Shown here piece by piece: positions 33,728 through 47,200 of a stretch of DNA of 64,000 nucleotides. The position numbers were made by a program, and so were the translations under genes. Source of the DNA: Sophora flavescens (lineage: Eukaryota; Streptophyta; Magnoliopsida; Fabales; Fabaceae); assembly GCA_030762895.1 (NCBI GenBank), contig CM061069.1, positions 27,719,085-27,783,084 on the forward strand, in the 5' to 3' direction. The notes under the pieces were generated by a model, which did no database searches, was not told where the DNA came from, and worked only from the letters and a program-made list of their open reading frames with translations. Every line of letters starts with the position of its first letter. Position 1 is the first letter of the stretch.

Positions 33728-36700
33728 TATAACACCCCCCTTAACATTACTTCGTGAACACGGGCGGAAATAAATTAAAAAGAAATTTGCTGGTTGCTTT
33801 CGGAAATTGATTTACTTTAAGTCAAAAAATATGGGTGTAAAAATTTTACTTCTTAAGGAAGAATGCAATTCACACAACACAATAGCACATTTACACTATA
33901 CTTGACAACACACATATACCAATTCTATTTATAAACAAACCTTCCACAGCATACAAGTTTTTCCTAAAAATGTTTCCTTATAAACCCTATAAATATTATC
34001 AGGACACATGTACTAAACTTATCAAACATACATCCCCAAACACAAACCTAAGCTGGTCGTTCTACAAGACATTCTCATGGAAAGACCCCGTGGTCATCCC
34101 TATATGTAAAACACCTCTTCCCTCATCTGAACTTAAGTCTCCAAGTAACTTAGGGAACTCCTCTGCAACATTTGTACTTGTGTACCAAAGTACAACAGAA
34201 AAACCAGACGAACAGATATACGCAAGAGTTAGAACCAATATATGGATTTTAAAACGATAACTACATGCACGACACACAAACATCATATAACATGTATGGT
34301 TATATCAACATAGATGTTCAAAAATAAACAAATAGTTTATCAAAGGGTTTCATACCTGACAGTCATCGTAAATTTTAAAACAAATGCATGACACTTCAAT
34401 ATTCACCATCTAAACTTTTGTACTTAATCTCTGGAGATCCCAACACGATATCAATGAGTTGATGAAGCTCTCTTTGCCAAATAAGGCACACCAGATTTAG
34501 CCATGGCACACCGAATTTAATCATAGCACTGTCCAGAACGAGGCACAGTGGTTACTGTTTATAGTCTAAGGTTTTATTGTCCATCAAGGCACAATGATGC
34601 AACTTCATGAATATCTTGCCATCAAGATTTCAAGTTCAAACTCATAGGCACGTCTGCCAAAAATGCATGTAAAACATTTTGTTCACATCCCTTTTCTCTT
34701 TGTGTTCATTCTTTCCTTGTCGAAGCTCAAAGACCTACGACCTTCTCAACTTTTAAATATTTAAATTTGTCTTTCAATTTCAACAATAGGACTCCAAGTC
34801 CGAATGTACAAATCATGAAACACTAGACCAATACATTCAACCTTAGGTTCGTAGATTATAAAGCACAAAACTTACACAACTTTTATAGGACAAAATAGTC
34901 CATAACTTCACATTTAGGACATACAGTCCACACCATAGAACACTAGAACCCCAACGTCTCAGCCACTAGGTTCGTTTTTCAACTTTAAAATCATTTTCGT
35001 TCGGTGAAATACAAATCAAAAACAAAATTTCTTTAACTTATCCAAGTTGTCGGAATAGCACCATTGTATAAAACTAATTTACAGAAAATCCTTTTACGTT
35101 GGAAATTCATTTATAAAATCATCAAATCACTTAAAAACTCATTTTCTTCTTAAAATCTTTATTTGAAACTTTAGTTCAAAGAAAAATGTTGATTTGAGAC
35201 TAACTCTCAGATCTAACAAATATTGCTGTTTTTAAAAATGCTTTCCGTAAATATTTTCGGAATTAACCATTGTTTGCCATTTTAAAAATGTTTTAAGTGA
35301 AAATTTGACTTTTCTAGTAAAATAATTTTCTCAACACCATAATTAAATTATTTTTGAAACTTAACTTTTTATAATAACCTTTTATATTATTTCGTAATTT
35401 CTAACATAAAAATTAGCAATACTAAAATATTTTCACGGTTACGCCCTCACTGTGACTCATAGATCACTCTTACGTCTATCAATCATTAAAATAATAGTAT
35501 TTTTAACTATTCCACATTTTTAACGAATCAAATAATTTAATAATATTATGTTACTATATTCCGCCAATTAAAAATTTGATATTTCTTATAAAGCTTTTTA
35601 ATGCTTTTATCTTCGTAATTAATTGAGCATTGGCTACTGTCAGGCTTTTCAATCAACAACCAATATCAATAATAATTTCGTATCAATACTATAACAGATA
35701 ACACAGTTTATAACATGCATTGAAACACTATAACAATTAACTGCAGATAATCAATTAAAAACAGATAATTAACAGCAGATAAAATAACTACTCAAGATAA
35801 TTTAAAACACCACAAACACACTCAAATAAATTATACAGACCACATAATGATAGCATATAGCTATCGGGAAAAAAATCCCTCAGGTACTCCCCTTACCTCT
35901 TGAAGTTTCTAAATTTCTTTCTCGAAATGATTCTCTGATTCGTTTCCGGTTCCCTCCGCGAAACTCAGAACAAACCAACAAGGCTTATCCTTCACAACAA
36001 ACATCACACAATTAATAAAATCAACAAAAACCTCTTTAGTATGGTCGGCCATTCACAATAATTAGGCTAGGGTTTTCCAAATTTCACAAAATCTTGGATT
36101 AATGATCCTTGAGTATTTGAAAGACAAGATCTATGATCATAACTCAAAAATCAAAACCAAATCATCTAACTCATCATGATTTAGGTTTCGGCCAATTTTA
36201 AAAAATTAGGCCAAGGATCTTAAAATTCTAGATAATTTAGATCCATGATCCTATAATAGTATAGAGTTAAAAACAATGATCATAAGTTAAAAATAAAACA
36301 AAATCATCCAAGCTCCCAAAAACTTGAATTTGGCCTTCATAAAAAAAAGGCTAGAGATTTCAGTTTGATTCAATCCTTTGGATTCAACACTTATATGAAC
36401 TAGAAAGATGAAATCAAGCATTACTTTAACGAAAATTTGAACAAAACTCCTCCACCCACCAAATTAGGATTTCGGCCTTGAGAGGGAAAATAGGAAGGAA
36501 ATTTTTGCTTGATTCAAACTATTGGATGATGAACATAGAGATAGTAACAAAATGATAGAAACTGGTTTCATGATCATAGGATTTTTCTATGATTTTCTAG
36601 AGATTTTTAAACATGAAAACCCATAAATGAAAAATGATGATCATGGCCTTGAATCATGAAAATAAATGAAGAACATAGAGATGAATGAGTGAGAAGAACA

Positions 36701-37624
36701 AGGTATACCTCTTAGAATTTGAAAAGGAGCAAAAGATCAAGTGGTTGCTTCACAAATTTGGTTGTAAGAAACTTAAGAACTTTGAGAGAAAACTAGGTAA
36801 GTTAGATGAAGCTTTTGATGAAGTGAGAAAATGAAAGTAATTAGGTGAGGGTAATGGGTTTGGGCCGTGGGAATTGGAGAGTAAAGGGGTCCAAGTGGTA
36901 AAAAATAAGGGACAACTTAGTCATTTGTACTTAGGCAAAATTGTGATTAAGTTAGGACTTAAGGACAAATTAATAACTTAACCCTAATGTAATCATGACA
37001 AACTTGTGGTGAGGATTTGTTGGAGTTGTGGCTGATTTGTGACCACAAAAAAAGAGGAAGAAGTCAATTTAAATTTGACTTACCTTAACCATGGTTAATG
37101 TTTAACTATGATAGGTTAGGTTAGGGGTATTTTGGTCTTTTCATACGTAAACCCATTATTACATAAATTAAATTCTAGGTGAGTCACCCTTATGACTCAC
37201 TCACCACCCTAGGTGGCAAGATGTCTCCTCATCCGATGTCGGGTTTTGTCTCTGCACGTCCGTTCTCGACTCTGTCGATTACCCAATTTAGGTTTTACAC
37301 CCGAATCAAGTACAATATCCTATTTATTTTGAAAAAAAATTTCAAAATAACCAATATCGTTGGAAATGAGATGTAAAATCTTACCATTTCGTTCTCGAGT
37401 CAAAATTAGGTTTTCTGATCGGTAAAATCTTACTGTCAGTGAAAACACAGACCGGGTTTCGTCTGAATTTTCAACCCAAAATTTAACCGTAACCTTATAA
37501 AAATAAGTATAATATGAATATAACTTTGATTTTCCCAAAATAATTTTCTAAGTCTCGGATAAAAATATAAACGTTTATTTATATTTATATCGATCTTAAA
37601 AAGCAGAAAAATCGGGGTGTTACA
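33728..37624 (-). repeat. 3' LTR of the gypsy derivative (3.9 kb)
   Basis: The first 1.2 kb (plus-strand left side) is a close match to 39831-40996. The right boundary is set by TGTAACACCCC on the minus strand, adjoining GTGGGGTGGTAA-type sequence that serves as polypurine tract. The interior is AT-rich, with no supported gene. Confidence 0.8.
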
Positions 37625-38429
37625 TTACCACCCCACTAAAAAAAATCCTCGAAATTTCGTGACTCAAAACTAGACAAGATTTTCTTAATCCCAAGGTCTT
37701 ACTTTCACAAGAAAGTATATAGTTATAGAAGAATTTTGTCAATCTGAAAAGAATAAAGGAAGGTCCGGTATGTAAAAAGATTCTTTAATAGGTTCGTGAG
37801 TGCAAAAATGCATAGCTAATACATGTTTACAACCATGACTCTAGTAAAGTTCCTTCTTTCACAAGAATTTAACTATACAATGATTTAAAAGAACAATAGC
37901 CCGATAAAATTCTGACTGGATCACTTTCACCAAAAGTAAAAGTGACTAGACTAAGTCTCATCTAGAAACTTCTTTTAGCAAGAAAGCGTCTATCCTGAAC
38001 AACAATAGGACAGTTCACAAAAAAAATCCATAATAATTGGTTCAACAATTGATGTTTGAAAAAAAGCACAACTTTAGAAAAAGAAATGATCTGACCCCAA
38101 AATCTAGACTGATCACATCAATCAAAAGAAAAGGAACTGGAATAAATATTTTTCAAGAAACCTTTATTCTCAAAAAGTCTTAAATAGCATACACCCACTG
38201 AAAATACTAACAACATAAAAGACTTTAGAGAGTCAAATACTCAAGGGTACCTAAATATGATTCTACTTAGAACTCATTACAAACTTAACATGTACTAGTC
38301 ATTAAAGTACGCATCCTGCATATAATATACATATGCACAACTACATCTTTGGTTCATGATTCAATTGCTAAAAATTCTGAAGAACTGTGCAACTGTCTTC
38401 TATAAGACCTTCAGGTTGTGAAGGCTTCA

Positions 38430-39550
38430 GCACCACTCATGGTCTAGACTCTTCCCTTTGCCGTCGGTTTATTGGTTCTAGTGTTGTTAGCAACTGGTCC
38501 ACGTCTTGGTGCACGACAATTCTTTGATAAGTGTCCTACTTGATTGCAATTGAAACATTTATTTCCTTTCAAAGAGCATTTAGATGCCACGTGATTGGAA
38601 TCTCCACATTTGAAACATCTCCTGCCTTGGCCTTGGCTTTGGCTTTGGTGCTTTTGGCCTCCACTACCTAATGCAGTAGCAACTAGACGATATGGTTGCT
38701 GATTCTGGTTATTTCCTGGTGGTTGGAAATATGGATTCCTTCGAATTTGCTTCCCTTTCTGTTCTGATTTTGGTATTGGAATCGAGATAGTCTGCCGGTA
38801 TTACCCTGATAGTCTTTACCTTTCCCCTTCTGGTCCACTTTCCGGCACTTTTCCACTAAAGCTTGAAAGTTACGACTTTCAAGCGGTAGCACAGACTCTT
38901 TGATTTCGTATCGCGGGCCTCCTTCGAGTCTCTCACATTCCCAACCTTCATCAGGTTGAATTTGGAAGAAACGAAAATACTTGACTAGAAATTCAAACTT
39001 TGTTGTATTTTCATCAACTGTTAATTCGTTCTGTTGTAATCGTAAGAACTCCTGTCCCTTCTCAACTCTGGCGCTCTAAGGAAAATACTTATCCAGAAAA
39101 ATAGTGCGGGAAACACTCCAAGTTATTTCCTGGTTGCCCGCTTTCAGTATCTTTCTAATATCATCCCACCAGCATCCTGCATCTCCTAAAAGCAGAGAGA
39201 GAGCATACGGAACCTTTGTTTCTTAGGGCTGTTGATAAGCTCGAAAATAATTTCCAGTTCCTGTATCCACAAGACAGCCTTCTCAGGATTGACATTTCCA
39301 TAAAACTGTTGAGGTTCCTGATTTCTGAAGTTTGCTAGACTTTTCGCCTTGGCTTCCAGTTCCGCCCGAATCTGGTCCTGCTCATTTCGTGTAGTTATGA
39401 TAGCAACAATACAAGTCATAGCCTGAACGGCCTGGTTCATCTGTTCAATCACATCCTTGTTGCTGAGATAAGCATGATCACCATCACGACCACGTCCACG
39501 TCCACGTCCACATCCCATTCTTGGTTCCATAACTGACCTACAAGACAAAC
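38430..39550 (-). pseudogene. Ty3/gypsy gag remnant with two zinc knuckles
   Basis: The N-terminal part (39186-39530) starts after a GRGRGRGRD stretch and contains the capsid block FYGNVNPEKAVLWIQELE. It continues through frame changes with a WWDDI-type block and YEIKESVLPLESRNFQALVE to two intact-looking CCHC knuckles, CFKCGDSNHVASKC and CFNCNQVGHLSKNC (about 38510-38600). Stops and frameshifts interrupt it at about 39185, 39076 and 38682. Gag would form the particle shell and bind RNA. Confidence 0.85.
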
Positions 39551-39814
39551 TCAGTCAGTCCGCAACCAGAAACTGAAATGTATACTTACGTGTCTAAAAC
39601 ACATTACTTCTAAGAAGTAATTCAGTCAATGTACCATCTACTGTTCATGGATTCTCACATCATCTCGACCAAATCAAAACCAATCAAAACATACCTACTT
39701 GTGTACCATCATACATTGTTTCGACAAGGAAACAATTCAAGCAAGGTCCAACCAGAGATCACACAAAAAAAACATAACAAAACTATTCCCCAAGGTTCCC
39801 AAAAGACTCGACCA

Positions 39815-39826
39815 GCTCTGATACCA
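39815..39826 (-). other. Primer-binding site of the gypsy derivative
   Basis: TGGTATCAGAGC on the minus strand, complementary to initiator-methionine tRNA, lies four bases from the LTR edge. Confidence 0.88.
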
Positions 39827-39830
39827 CTCT

Positions 39831-40996
39831 ATAAACACCCCTTGGGCATTACTTCGTGAACACGTGCGGAAATAAATTAAAAAGAAATTTGTTGGTTGCT
39901 TTCGGAAATTGAAATACTTTAAGTCAAAATCTGGGAGTAAAAATTTTTCTTCTTAACACTTCGGAAGAATGTGATGCACACAACACAATAGCACATTTAC
40001 ACTATTCTTGACAACACACATATACCAATTCTATTTATAAACAAACTTTCCACAACGTACAAGTTTTTCCTAAAAAAATTTTTGTTATAAACCCTATAAA
40101 TATTATCAGGACACATGTACTAAACTTCTCAAACATACATCCCCAAACACAAACCTAAGCTGGTCGTTCTACAAGACATTCTCATGGAAAGACCCCATGG
40201 TCATCCCTATATTTAAAACACCTCTTCCCCCATCTGGACTTAAGTCTCCAAGTAACTTAGGGAACTCCTGTGCAACATCTGTACTTGTGTACCAAGGTAC
40301 AACAGAAAAATCAGACGAACAAATATACGCAAGGGTGAGAACCAATATATGGACTTTAAACGATAACTACATGCGCGACACACAAACATCATATAACATG
40401 TATAGTTATATCAACATAGATGTTCAAAAATAAACAAATAGTTTATCAAAGGGTTTCATACCCGACAGTCATCGTAAATTTTAAAACAAATGCATGACAC
40501 TTCAACATTCACCATCTAAACTTTTGTACATAATCTCCGAAGATCCCACACCGGATTTAACCATAGCACTGTCTAGAACGAGGCACAGTGGTTACTGTTT
40601 ATAGTCTATGGTTTCATTGTCCATCAAGGCACAATGATGCAACTGCATGAATATCTTGCCATCGAGATTTCAAGTTCAAACTCATAGGCACGTCTGCTAA
40701 AAATGCATGTAAAACATTTCGTTCATGTCCTTTTTTTCTTTGTGTTCATTCTTTCCTTGTCGAAGCTCAAAGGCTTACTACCTTCTCAACTTTTAAACAT
40801 TTAAATTTGTCTTTCAATTTCAACAATAGGACTCTAAGTCCGAATGTGCAAATCACGAAGCACTAGACCGATGCATTCAGCCTTAGGTTCGTAGATTATA
40901 AAGCACAAAACTTACACAACTTTTATAGGACAAAATAGTCCATAACTTCACCTTTATGACATACGGTCCACACCATAGAACACTAGAACCTCGATG
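39831..40996 (-). repeat. 5' LTR of the gypsy derivative, truncated
   Basis: It matches 33728-34945, with a deletion of about 50 bases near 40550 relative to the other copy. The match stops abruptly at about 40996; the remaining 2.7 kb of the LTR, including the U3 start, is missing. Confidence 0.85.
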
Positions 40997-41143
40997 TAAG
41001 AGCGAAGGGTTAAAGGTATTTTAGATGTTGGAACAAAAAAATCGTATACCTTGGATTTGTTGAAGAGAATATTATAAAATTTAAAGCACAATATATAGTA
41101 TCATTTTTTATCTTTTAACATTACCATATTACTTTTATTCAAT

Positions 41144-41270
41144 AGGTATGACTCGGTTGGTTGTCCAGGTTGAATTTGTGGGGGAAGGACCTTGGTTCTA
41201 ATCCCGTAAAACACGTCCTTGGAGAGTCAAAGACCTTAATTAAGGTGGGTTCCAAAAAAATAAATTAACA
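41144..41270 (+). mobile_element. SINE-like sequence
   Basis: ATGACTCGGTTGGTTG (box A type) and GGTTCTAATCC (box B type) are about 40 bases apart, and the segment ends in AAAAAAATAAATTAA. No clean target duplication was found, so the ends are approximate. Confidence 0.5.
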
Positions 41271-41759
41271 TTAATTGCCATGCAACTTATAATTTGATGA
41301 GAATAGATTATAAAATTTAACCATGTACACTACGAAAATTGAAGATTTGTTTGTTTTCACACTAGCCTGGTAGGATGAATTCTCATGCTTTTCTATGTTG
41401 CCATGGATGGATTCACTTTCTAAAGAGATCGAGTGTCAAAACTAAATTTAGTTCTAGAGGTAAACATGCCTCAGTAATATTTAATACTCATTTATAAAAT
41501 TATCTTAGGGAACTCAAGATGCTTAAAATATTAAGGCATGTTTAGTTTGAGGAAACAATTTTAGTCTTTATTTTTTTTTATTTTTTATTTCTTAAAAATC
41601 ATTTCTATTTTCACTTTTACATTTTTTTAATTGTTATTCTCGTTTTCTGTCATTTCCATTGATCGAATATCTTCATACCTAACTTCTGTTGGATAAATTA
41701 TTATTCAAAAAAAATATTTTAAACTTGAATTTGAAGAACTTGAAGTACACGATTGAAGA

Positions 41760-42295
41760 CACACTAGAAAGAAGAATTCATCATTGGATACTATTACAAA
41801 TGGGATGTGATAAATAAAAAGAACATCAAATTGCATATCAACGAGTATCACAAACTAGTGGAAGGTCTCAATACGGAAAATATCATATTGCCGAATGAGC
41901 TCATTGCAGCCTTATTTACTGAGAAGTTGCTGGAATCGTGGAACAAAAAACAACTCAAGCATACAAACATAAACAGTACGTCACTTGCAAAATTGATCAT
42001 GCACATTTCATCTAGGATACTAATTGGAAGGAAACCAAGGCTGCAAGCACAAAAGATTCGGCTTTAAGGGCAAACTTTCTACAAAATAAAAGTAGGTATG
42101 ATAATATAAAACTCGATCATATGACGTGCCTAGAGTTGTTAACCCTATCTATTAAAGAAAAGAAAAAAACATGTTGTGTTTGTGGAAATCTAGGATACCG
42201 AGCTCCTCAATACAGACATAGAAAGAGCGTTGACAATCCTCCTATGCCAAAAAAAGGTGAATTTGTGAATGCATATGCATATAAGGAATTTTAAT
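41760..42295 (+). pseudogene. Copia-type gag relic
   Basis: The frame at 41807-42067 has the copia gag pattern (YHKLVEGLNTENIILPNEL, then LLESW). After a frame change near 42030 it continues to a decayed knuckle CCVCGNLGYRAPQYRHRK, where His and the last Cys of the CCHC are lost. No LTR or pol was found next to it. Confidence 0.55.
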
Positions 42296-42299
42296 GATA

Positions 42300-43000
42300 C
42301 ATCCTAAAAATGTTTTATCTGTTAATTAATTTCCTCCGTGAATAAATTTATTGAGAAATACAATTTGGCGATTTTAACTAATATTAGTTTTTGTGCCTAA
42401 GATTTCAAGCAAATTTGAATTAAAAATTCAGATAAGAATTAGACTGTGTTTGACATGTGTCAATTTATACTGTGGATTGTAATCCATTGAGATCGATATA
42501 TGTCGGAGGAAGGTAAATCATAAGATAATTGGTTAAGACTCTGTATTATTTTTGGGCAGAATTGGTAAAAAAATTATTATTTTAATTGGGTCTACTAATT
42601 TTTATTTCCAAGACCAGAAATCTCGAAACACCTGCCAAACTCAGGTAGATCGTCACCTTTATTATCTTCATTAGATAAGACATTGTCTTTTCTTCATCAC
42701 AATCCTTCATCAAAACATAGGGTGAAATGCACATCAAACCCTTGGAAATTGAACAATCTTTTTCTTCCAAAATCATCTACTTAACTCTTGACAAGATGCT
42801 CTATTTTTCATACCTTAACCCAACCGAAAGAAAGCTAACTTCTTTCCCTCTATCAGGCTAATGGCAATCGAGTTAAAGAAAGCAGTAGGCCTATGTGTCA
42901 AAGGGCAAGTTTTTGGGCAAGACGAGAAAGGAACTTGCCCTTTGACACCACACCTTTTGAAATTGGAAGTCTAAATAATCACTTAAAAATGTTTAACCTA
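42300..43000. other. Intergenic, no gene seen
   Basis: AT-rich sequence. The frames present are short and unsupported. Confidence 0.45.
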
Positions 43001-43009
43001 TCATTTTCT

Positions 43010-43217
43010 ACTCACAAGTTCCTGTCCAAGCGGCCAGTAGCTTGGACCATTAATATTTAACTATATGTCTCATGATGATGGGAATAGAACTTCATATGTG
43101 GGTGGGTGCATATGTGGGTAAATGAGTTATTCCTTAACTAGTGCTCATCGGGGGAATAGTCCTACGGCTATCGGTTGTGGGATATCCTGGATTCCATCCC
43201 AGACAAAAAAAATCCAC
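43010..43217 (+). mobile_element. SINE, second copy of the 22822 family
   Basis: It shares GTCCAAGCGGCCAGTAGCTTGGA and GGGGGAATAGTCCTACGGCTATCG-type blocks in the same order as 22822-23026, with an A-run at the right end. CATTTTCT at 43002-43009 and 43218-43225 is a plausible short duplication. It is more diverged than the first copy and its box B is damaged. Confidence 0.75.
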
Positions 43218-43225
43218 CATTTTCT

Positions 43226-44880
43226 GTTTTTATTAAAAAATAGAACAGAGTAAAAAAAAATCAAACAGACCCGATATTTTCATCCGCCAAACGCATATGA
43301 ACATTTCTCAATGTAAGACGTCTTCAGACAACAGATTTTAGTAAAGTTCGAAATAATCTTTCCATTTTTTTCCTCTCAGAATTTGAGATATCGGCAAGGG
43401 TGGTAAAAGTTAAAAAACAAAAACAAAAACAAAGGTTTGTATGGAGTACTTGCCTTAAGCCCCAGGGGCTTATGTACGAACGATCCGTTCATGGCATTTG
43501 TTTACTCCCGTGCACGTGATAAAAGCTTTCGAAAAAAACATAATTTAGAAACTACCATGAGTAACTTCTGAAAAATTGCAAATGTTGTTAATGAAAGAGG
43601 GTGACAACTAAACTTTTGAAAAATTTCCATCATTATTTTTTCAGAGAATTTTTTTCCATAATTTTTTAAATCGATATTTTTATGACTTTATAATACGCCT
43701 TCTTAATGTAAACACATTATTTATTTATATGATTACGTGAATAAGATTATGTTGTGAATAAATGTAAAAATAAATAAAAATACATATTTCAATAATAAAT
43801 CCAAGGTACCCTGACGTGCCTGTCTATTCCTATTTTATTTTTTTTCGTTGTGTGCATTTTGTTATTATATTTTATTTATTATTTTGTCATTTGAATAAAA
43901 CATGTATGTTTGATCGATAATTTTGATGATACGTAAGCAATTAAATAGACAATGAAACTGGATGAAGGGATTAACATGTCATGTATTTATAAATTTGAGG
44001 GACTAATCGATTATTATTATTTTTTAAAAAAAAGCCCATAAGATATCCCCATGATTTTTTAGGGACCAAATTGAGTATTTAGTCATTAAAAAAACAATGG
44101 TGCTATTTGGTTGCCTCACATTTGAGTACAAATTCCAACGAATAATTTCTAACCAATCAAATTGCACTCCTCTTTCTCAAAAAATGGAAAGAGAAGATTA
44201 AGGTAGGAGAGAGAAAACGTCATTACATATGCTACGAAATTTGTTGTCGCATTTATCAGCATTATTGTTAAAAAATAAGAAATCAGACTATTATAAACAC
44301 TAATGACACTAAACCCGGGTGTTAAAAATCATGTATTTTATTTTAGTTTTTAAAAATTATGTGGCTAATAATGAAATTTTGTGGCATCAAACACAATTAA
44401 TGCACGTCACCTTAACACCTTGAACCTAGTATGACCATAACACCTACTCTACTCTAAAAATATAGAAATATGTGGCTTCGCGCTTCCAATCGTTATGTTT
44501 ACTATTAATTTTTTAAAATCATTTTTAACCTTAAATATAAACAAAGACATAAACTATATTTTATGGCTACATTTTCTTCAACTTGCTACCTTTTTGTTCC
44601 AATAATTTTATGGCTATGAGATTTTTTATTGGACTCATGTATATGAAAATATAGCAGAAGACAAACCATTATTGAATAATTTTTAAGATAAACGTTACTG
44701 AATATACGTAGAGAGAAGGTGGGTTTGGTTAAAATAGTTTTAAGCTAGCACAAAAATTTGAGTTTTTGAAGAGATTCTTATGAAAAGCATAAATTATTTT
44801 GTATTTAGATATAAATAGAAAAAAGAACATTTTACTTTCACTCTTTTCTAATGCATTTCTCCTAAAATTGGTTTTTTAAG
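43226..44880. other. Intergenic, no gene seen
   Basis: Very AT-rich. No supported coding region, RNA gene or repeat boundary was found. Confidence 0.45.
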
Positions 44881-45698
44881 TCGCTACTCATTCACTGCAA
44901 CATCGATCCCGAGCATCCAATGGCATGCTTTTATTCAAGTGAACGCAAAGAAATTCCAGACTGCAATGAAGACTTAATGTTATCATACTCATGCATTTTA
45001 CTTGCATCAATAAAAGGAAACTAAAAATTGTCGTGAAAGTATGTTGGAAGGACAAATATTTTTTTTTTTTTTTTATGAGCACAAACTGTTCTCCTTTGTA
45101 AAATATTTGACAATCACACAATTACACTGGGTAATTAGAACTTACATAAATTCCAATTTTTCAAAGGGAATTAAGACTTCAATATGTAAAGGAACTTCTA
45201 ATCTATGAAAAGGAGACAGACATCAGTTCACACAATTTTTTTTTTTTTCATCAGTTTATTTATGATGTACTTCCTGTGTAACATTAAAAATATGGATAAA
45301 AGAGATACCTGACTAAATAGGTGCAAGTTCCAAGTAATAGCTACAATGACTAAGAAACTCCATATAAATATGAAATAAGACAACACTATTCAACTACTTC
45401 AATCACTGAAATTCTTGGCCGGAAGCCACTAAATTATTATTTAATTCTAAGCCAAACAGATAAAGGAAACATAAAAGAGTATGCCAAAGATTCCAATTCT
45501 ATACTCAACAGCAACGAGTTATAGCAAAATCAAAACCACATACCCTCAGGTAGAGATACATATAAGCTCATTTATTGCTTAAACGAAGTAAGAAGCAAAT
45601 CTAACACCGTGGGAAGGAGGCAAAGTTTAATCATAAATGAACAGCTTCTCTTTCAAACAAATAAAAATATAAGAACATTGCAATTTAACTTGGCAAAC

Positions 45699-45770
45699 TT
45701 CAAGATTTTCCATAAGCCACTTAGAATTCTTGGGGCTCATTTGACTATCCCACCACCAGGAATGTGACAT
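45699..45770 (-). pseudogene. NAB-domain fragment, NET4-like actin-binding protein
   Basis: The minus strand encodes SHSWWWDSQMSPKNSKWLME, the hallmark start of the NAB (NET actin-binding) domain of plant NETWORKED proteins. The SHSWWWDS and PKNSKWL blocks are closest to the NET4 group. The similarity stops after NLE, and the rest of the NAB domain and the coiled coil are absent. It is a fragment, not a gene. It lies about 160 bp downstream, in the same direction, of another gene fragment. Confidence 0.6.
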
Positions 45771-45925
45771 CCTTGATTCCAACATCTTCATGTAGTTATT
45801 AAGCAAGATTGCAACTTTCATTGGTGCATAAAAATTTTGCATCCTGCAAACACAAACGTCAGGGGAGACTAATGAATGAAATTAAATGGAGCAAATTAAG
45901 GAGGGAAGGTGCAGAAGTGTCATAC

Positions 45926-46036
45926 TTCAAAAGGATGTAAACTGTCCAAGATAAAATGTGCAAGAAACAACCCCAAAATCACCCCCAACGTTTCCTAGGA
46001 TGAGTAATAGAGCAGCAATAGCTCCCACAATTACGC
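45926..46036 (-). pseudogene. Exon fragment of an At3g27390-like membrane protein
   Basis: The minus strand gives VIVGAIAALLLILGNVG and, after a one-base frame change, VILGLFLAHFIL. Together these resemble the second membrane segment of the uncharacterised plant family typified by At3g27390, where a GN...VILGL.PAHF pattern is conserved. Possible splice sites flank it (acceptor TGCAG at 46037-46041, donor GT at 45924-45925). No other exon of the family was found nearby. Confidence 0.5.
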
Positions 46037-46041
46037 CTGCA

Positions 46042-47200
46042 TAATTTCATGAAAATTCAACAACCCATCTTTCAAATTCATTTTAGAACTTAAAAGCAAA
46101 TGGAAAAAAGAAATTTTTTGAACAGTTAAGATTGAATAAAAAAAAACAAATCATAAAGTGCAAAAGGGTAAAAGAAAAAAAGTAAACATTTTTATGGCAC
46201 TTGAGAAGAATGCAGAAACCAAATAAGTGGCGTTCATCAAACCAGTGAGGGATGCCATGTTTATGACACATACTGTTGCCTCTTTCTCTTCATGATTAAT
46301 TGACCAAATCTTCTTTCTTTTGGGTGAAACATGATTAAGCATAGCATAATAGCAGTGAGGGAGAAGGCCTTGTTGAATGGAGTTTTTATTCTACTTTTTC
46401 CTGATTTGTAACGTTTGAGTGTTGAATTGATAAAGTAAGAAATGAGGATATATGTATTCTTTCAAATATGTCAGTTACATGAAGTTTACGATTAGGATTG
46501 GAGGATCAAGCAACCGGTTTCTTCATTGAAGTACTGATAGGGAGGGGTTATGATTTTGGATGGTGGGATGATCAGAGACCATTTTAAATTTATTTATTTT
46601 TGAAAGTGTAGATAGATTCTGTACATACTTGTTGCAAGTTGTAACTATCCTTTTTATATTTATTGTTTTTTTTATAGGTTTTTTAAATTTTAAACTAACC
46701 AGAATCAAGTTTGTGGAGGCTGCATTATTAATTAATTAGATAGATGAAGGTTTTAGTAGTAGTTTTGGGATATTAATATTAGGAGTTGAAAATTTTGAAT
46801 TTTTTTGAACTTTGCCATTATATATATTAGTATAGATATAGAAGATGAAATATAAAATAGCTTCTTTATCGCATAAATGCTCTATTATTTACACAATTAA
46901 AATCACTTTTTTAAAAAGCTTAAACAAACAAATCCTAAATGTAGATGAGGTTGGATTGAGTTCGAACTTGAAAAAATAAGTCCAAATGAACAAGAGGAGT
47001 ATGGAACCTTCAACCGCCTTCAGCAAGGATCGCTTCGTGCTGGACATAGTACCTTGTTAATTCTAAATTTCTAACCAACAAATTTCCCCTTCGAATATGG
47101 CATGTTACCAAATAATCCCTCAGAGGACATATTTTGAAACGAGAAAGGAAATAATTATGTACAAGGTCAGGTGAAGGAATGTTACGTTTTAAGTTTCAAA
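46042..47200. other. Intergenic, no gene seen
   Basis: AT-rich, between the gene fragments and the 3' side of VIR. No supported feature. Confidence 0.4.

Larger units (their letters stand above)
33728..40996 (-). mobile_element. Ty3/gypsy derivative without pol
   Basis: On the minus strand the order is a truncated 5' LTR (39831-40996), the primer site (39815-39826), gag (38430-39550), about 750 bp of unidentified sequence, the 3'-end tract, and a 3.9-kb 3' LTR (33728-37624). No protease, RT, RNase H or integrase is present, so internal deletion has removed pol. The outer part of the 5' LTR is also gone at 40996, so the target duplication cannot be checked. LTR termini TGTAACACCCC and GGGGTGTTATA form the expected inverted ends. 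Confidence 0.82.

Noticed and set aside
34062..34286. Open frames repeated in the two gypsy LTR copies
   Set aside because: They lie wholly inside LTR sequence, differ between copies, and show no domain.
45627..45842. A full NETWORKED gene on the minus strand
   Set aside because: Only about 25 residues match the NAB domain; the remainder of the domain and the coiled coil are missing, so it is recorded as a fragment.
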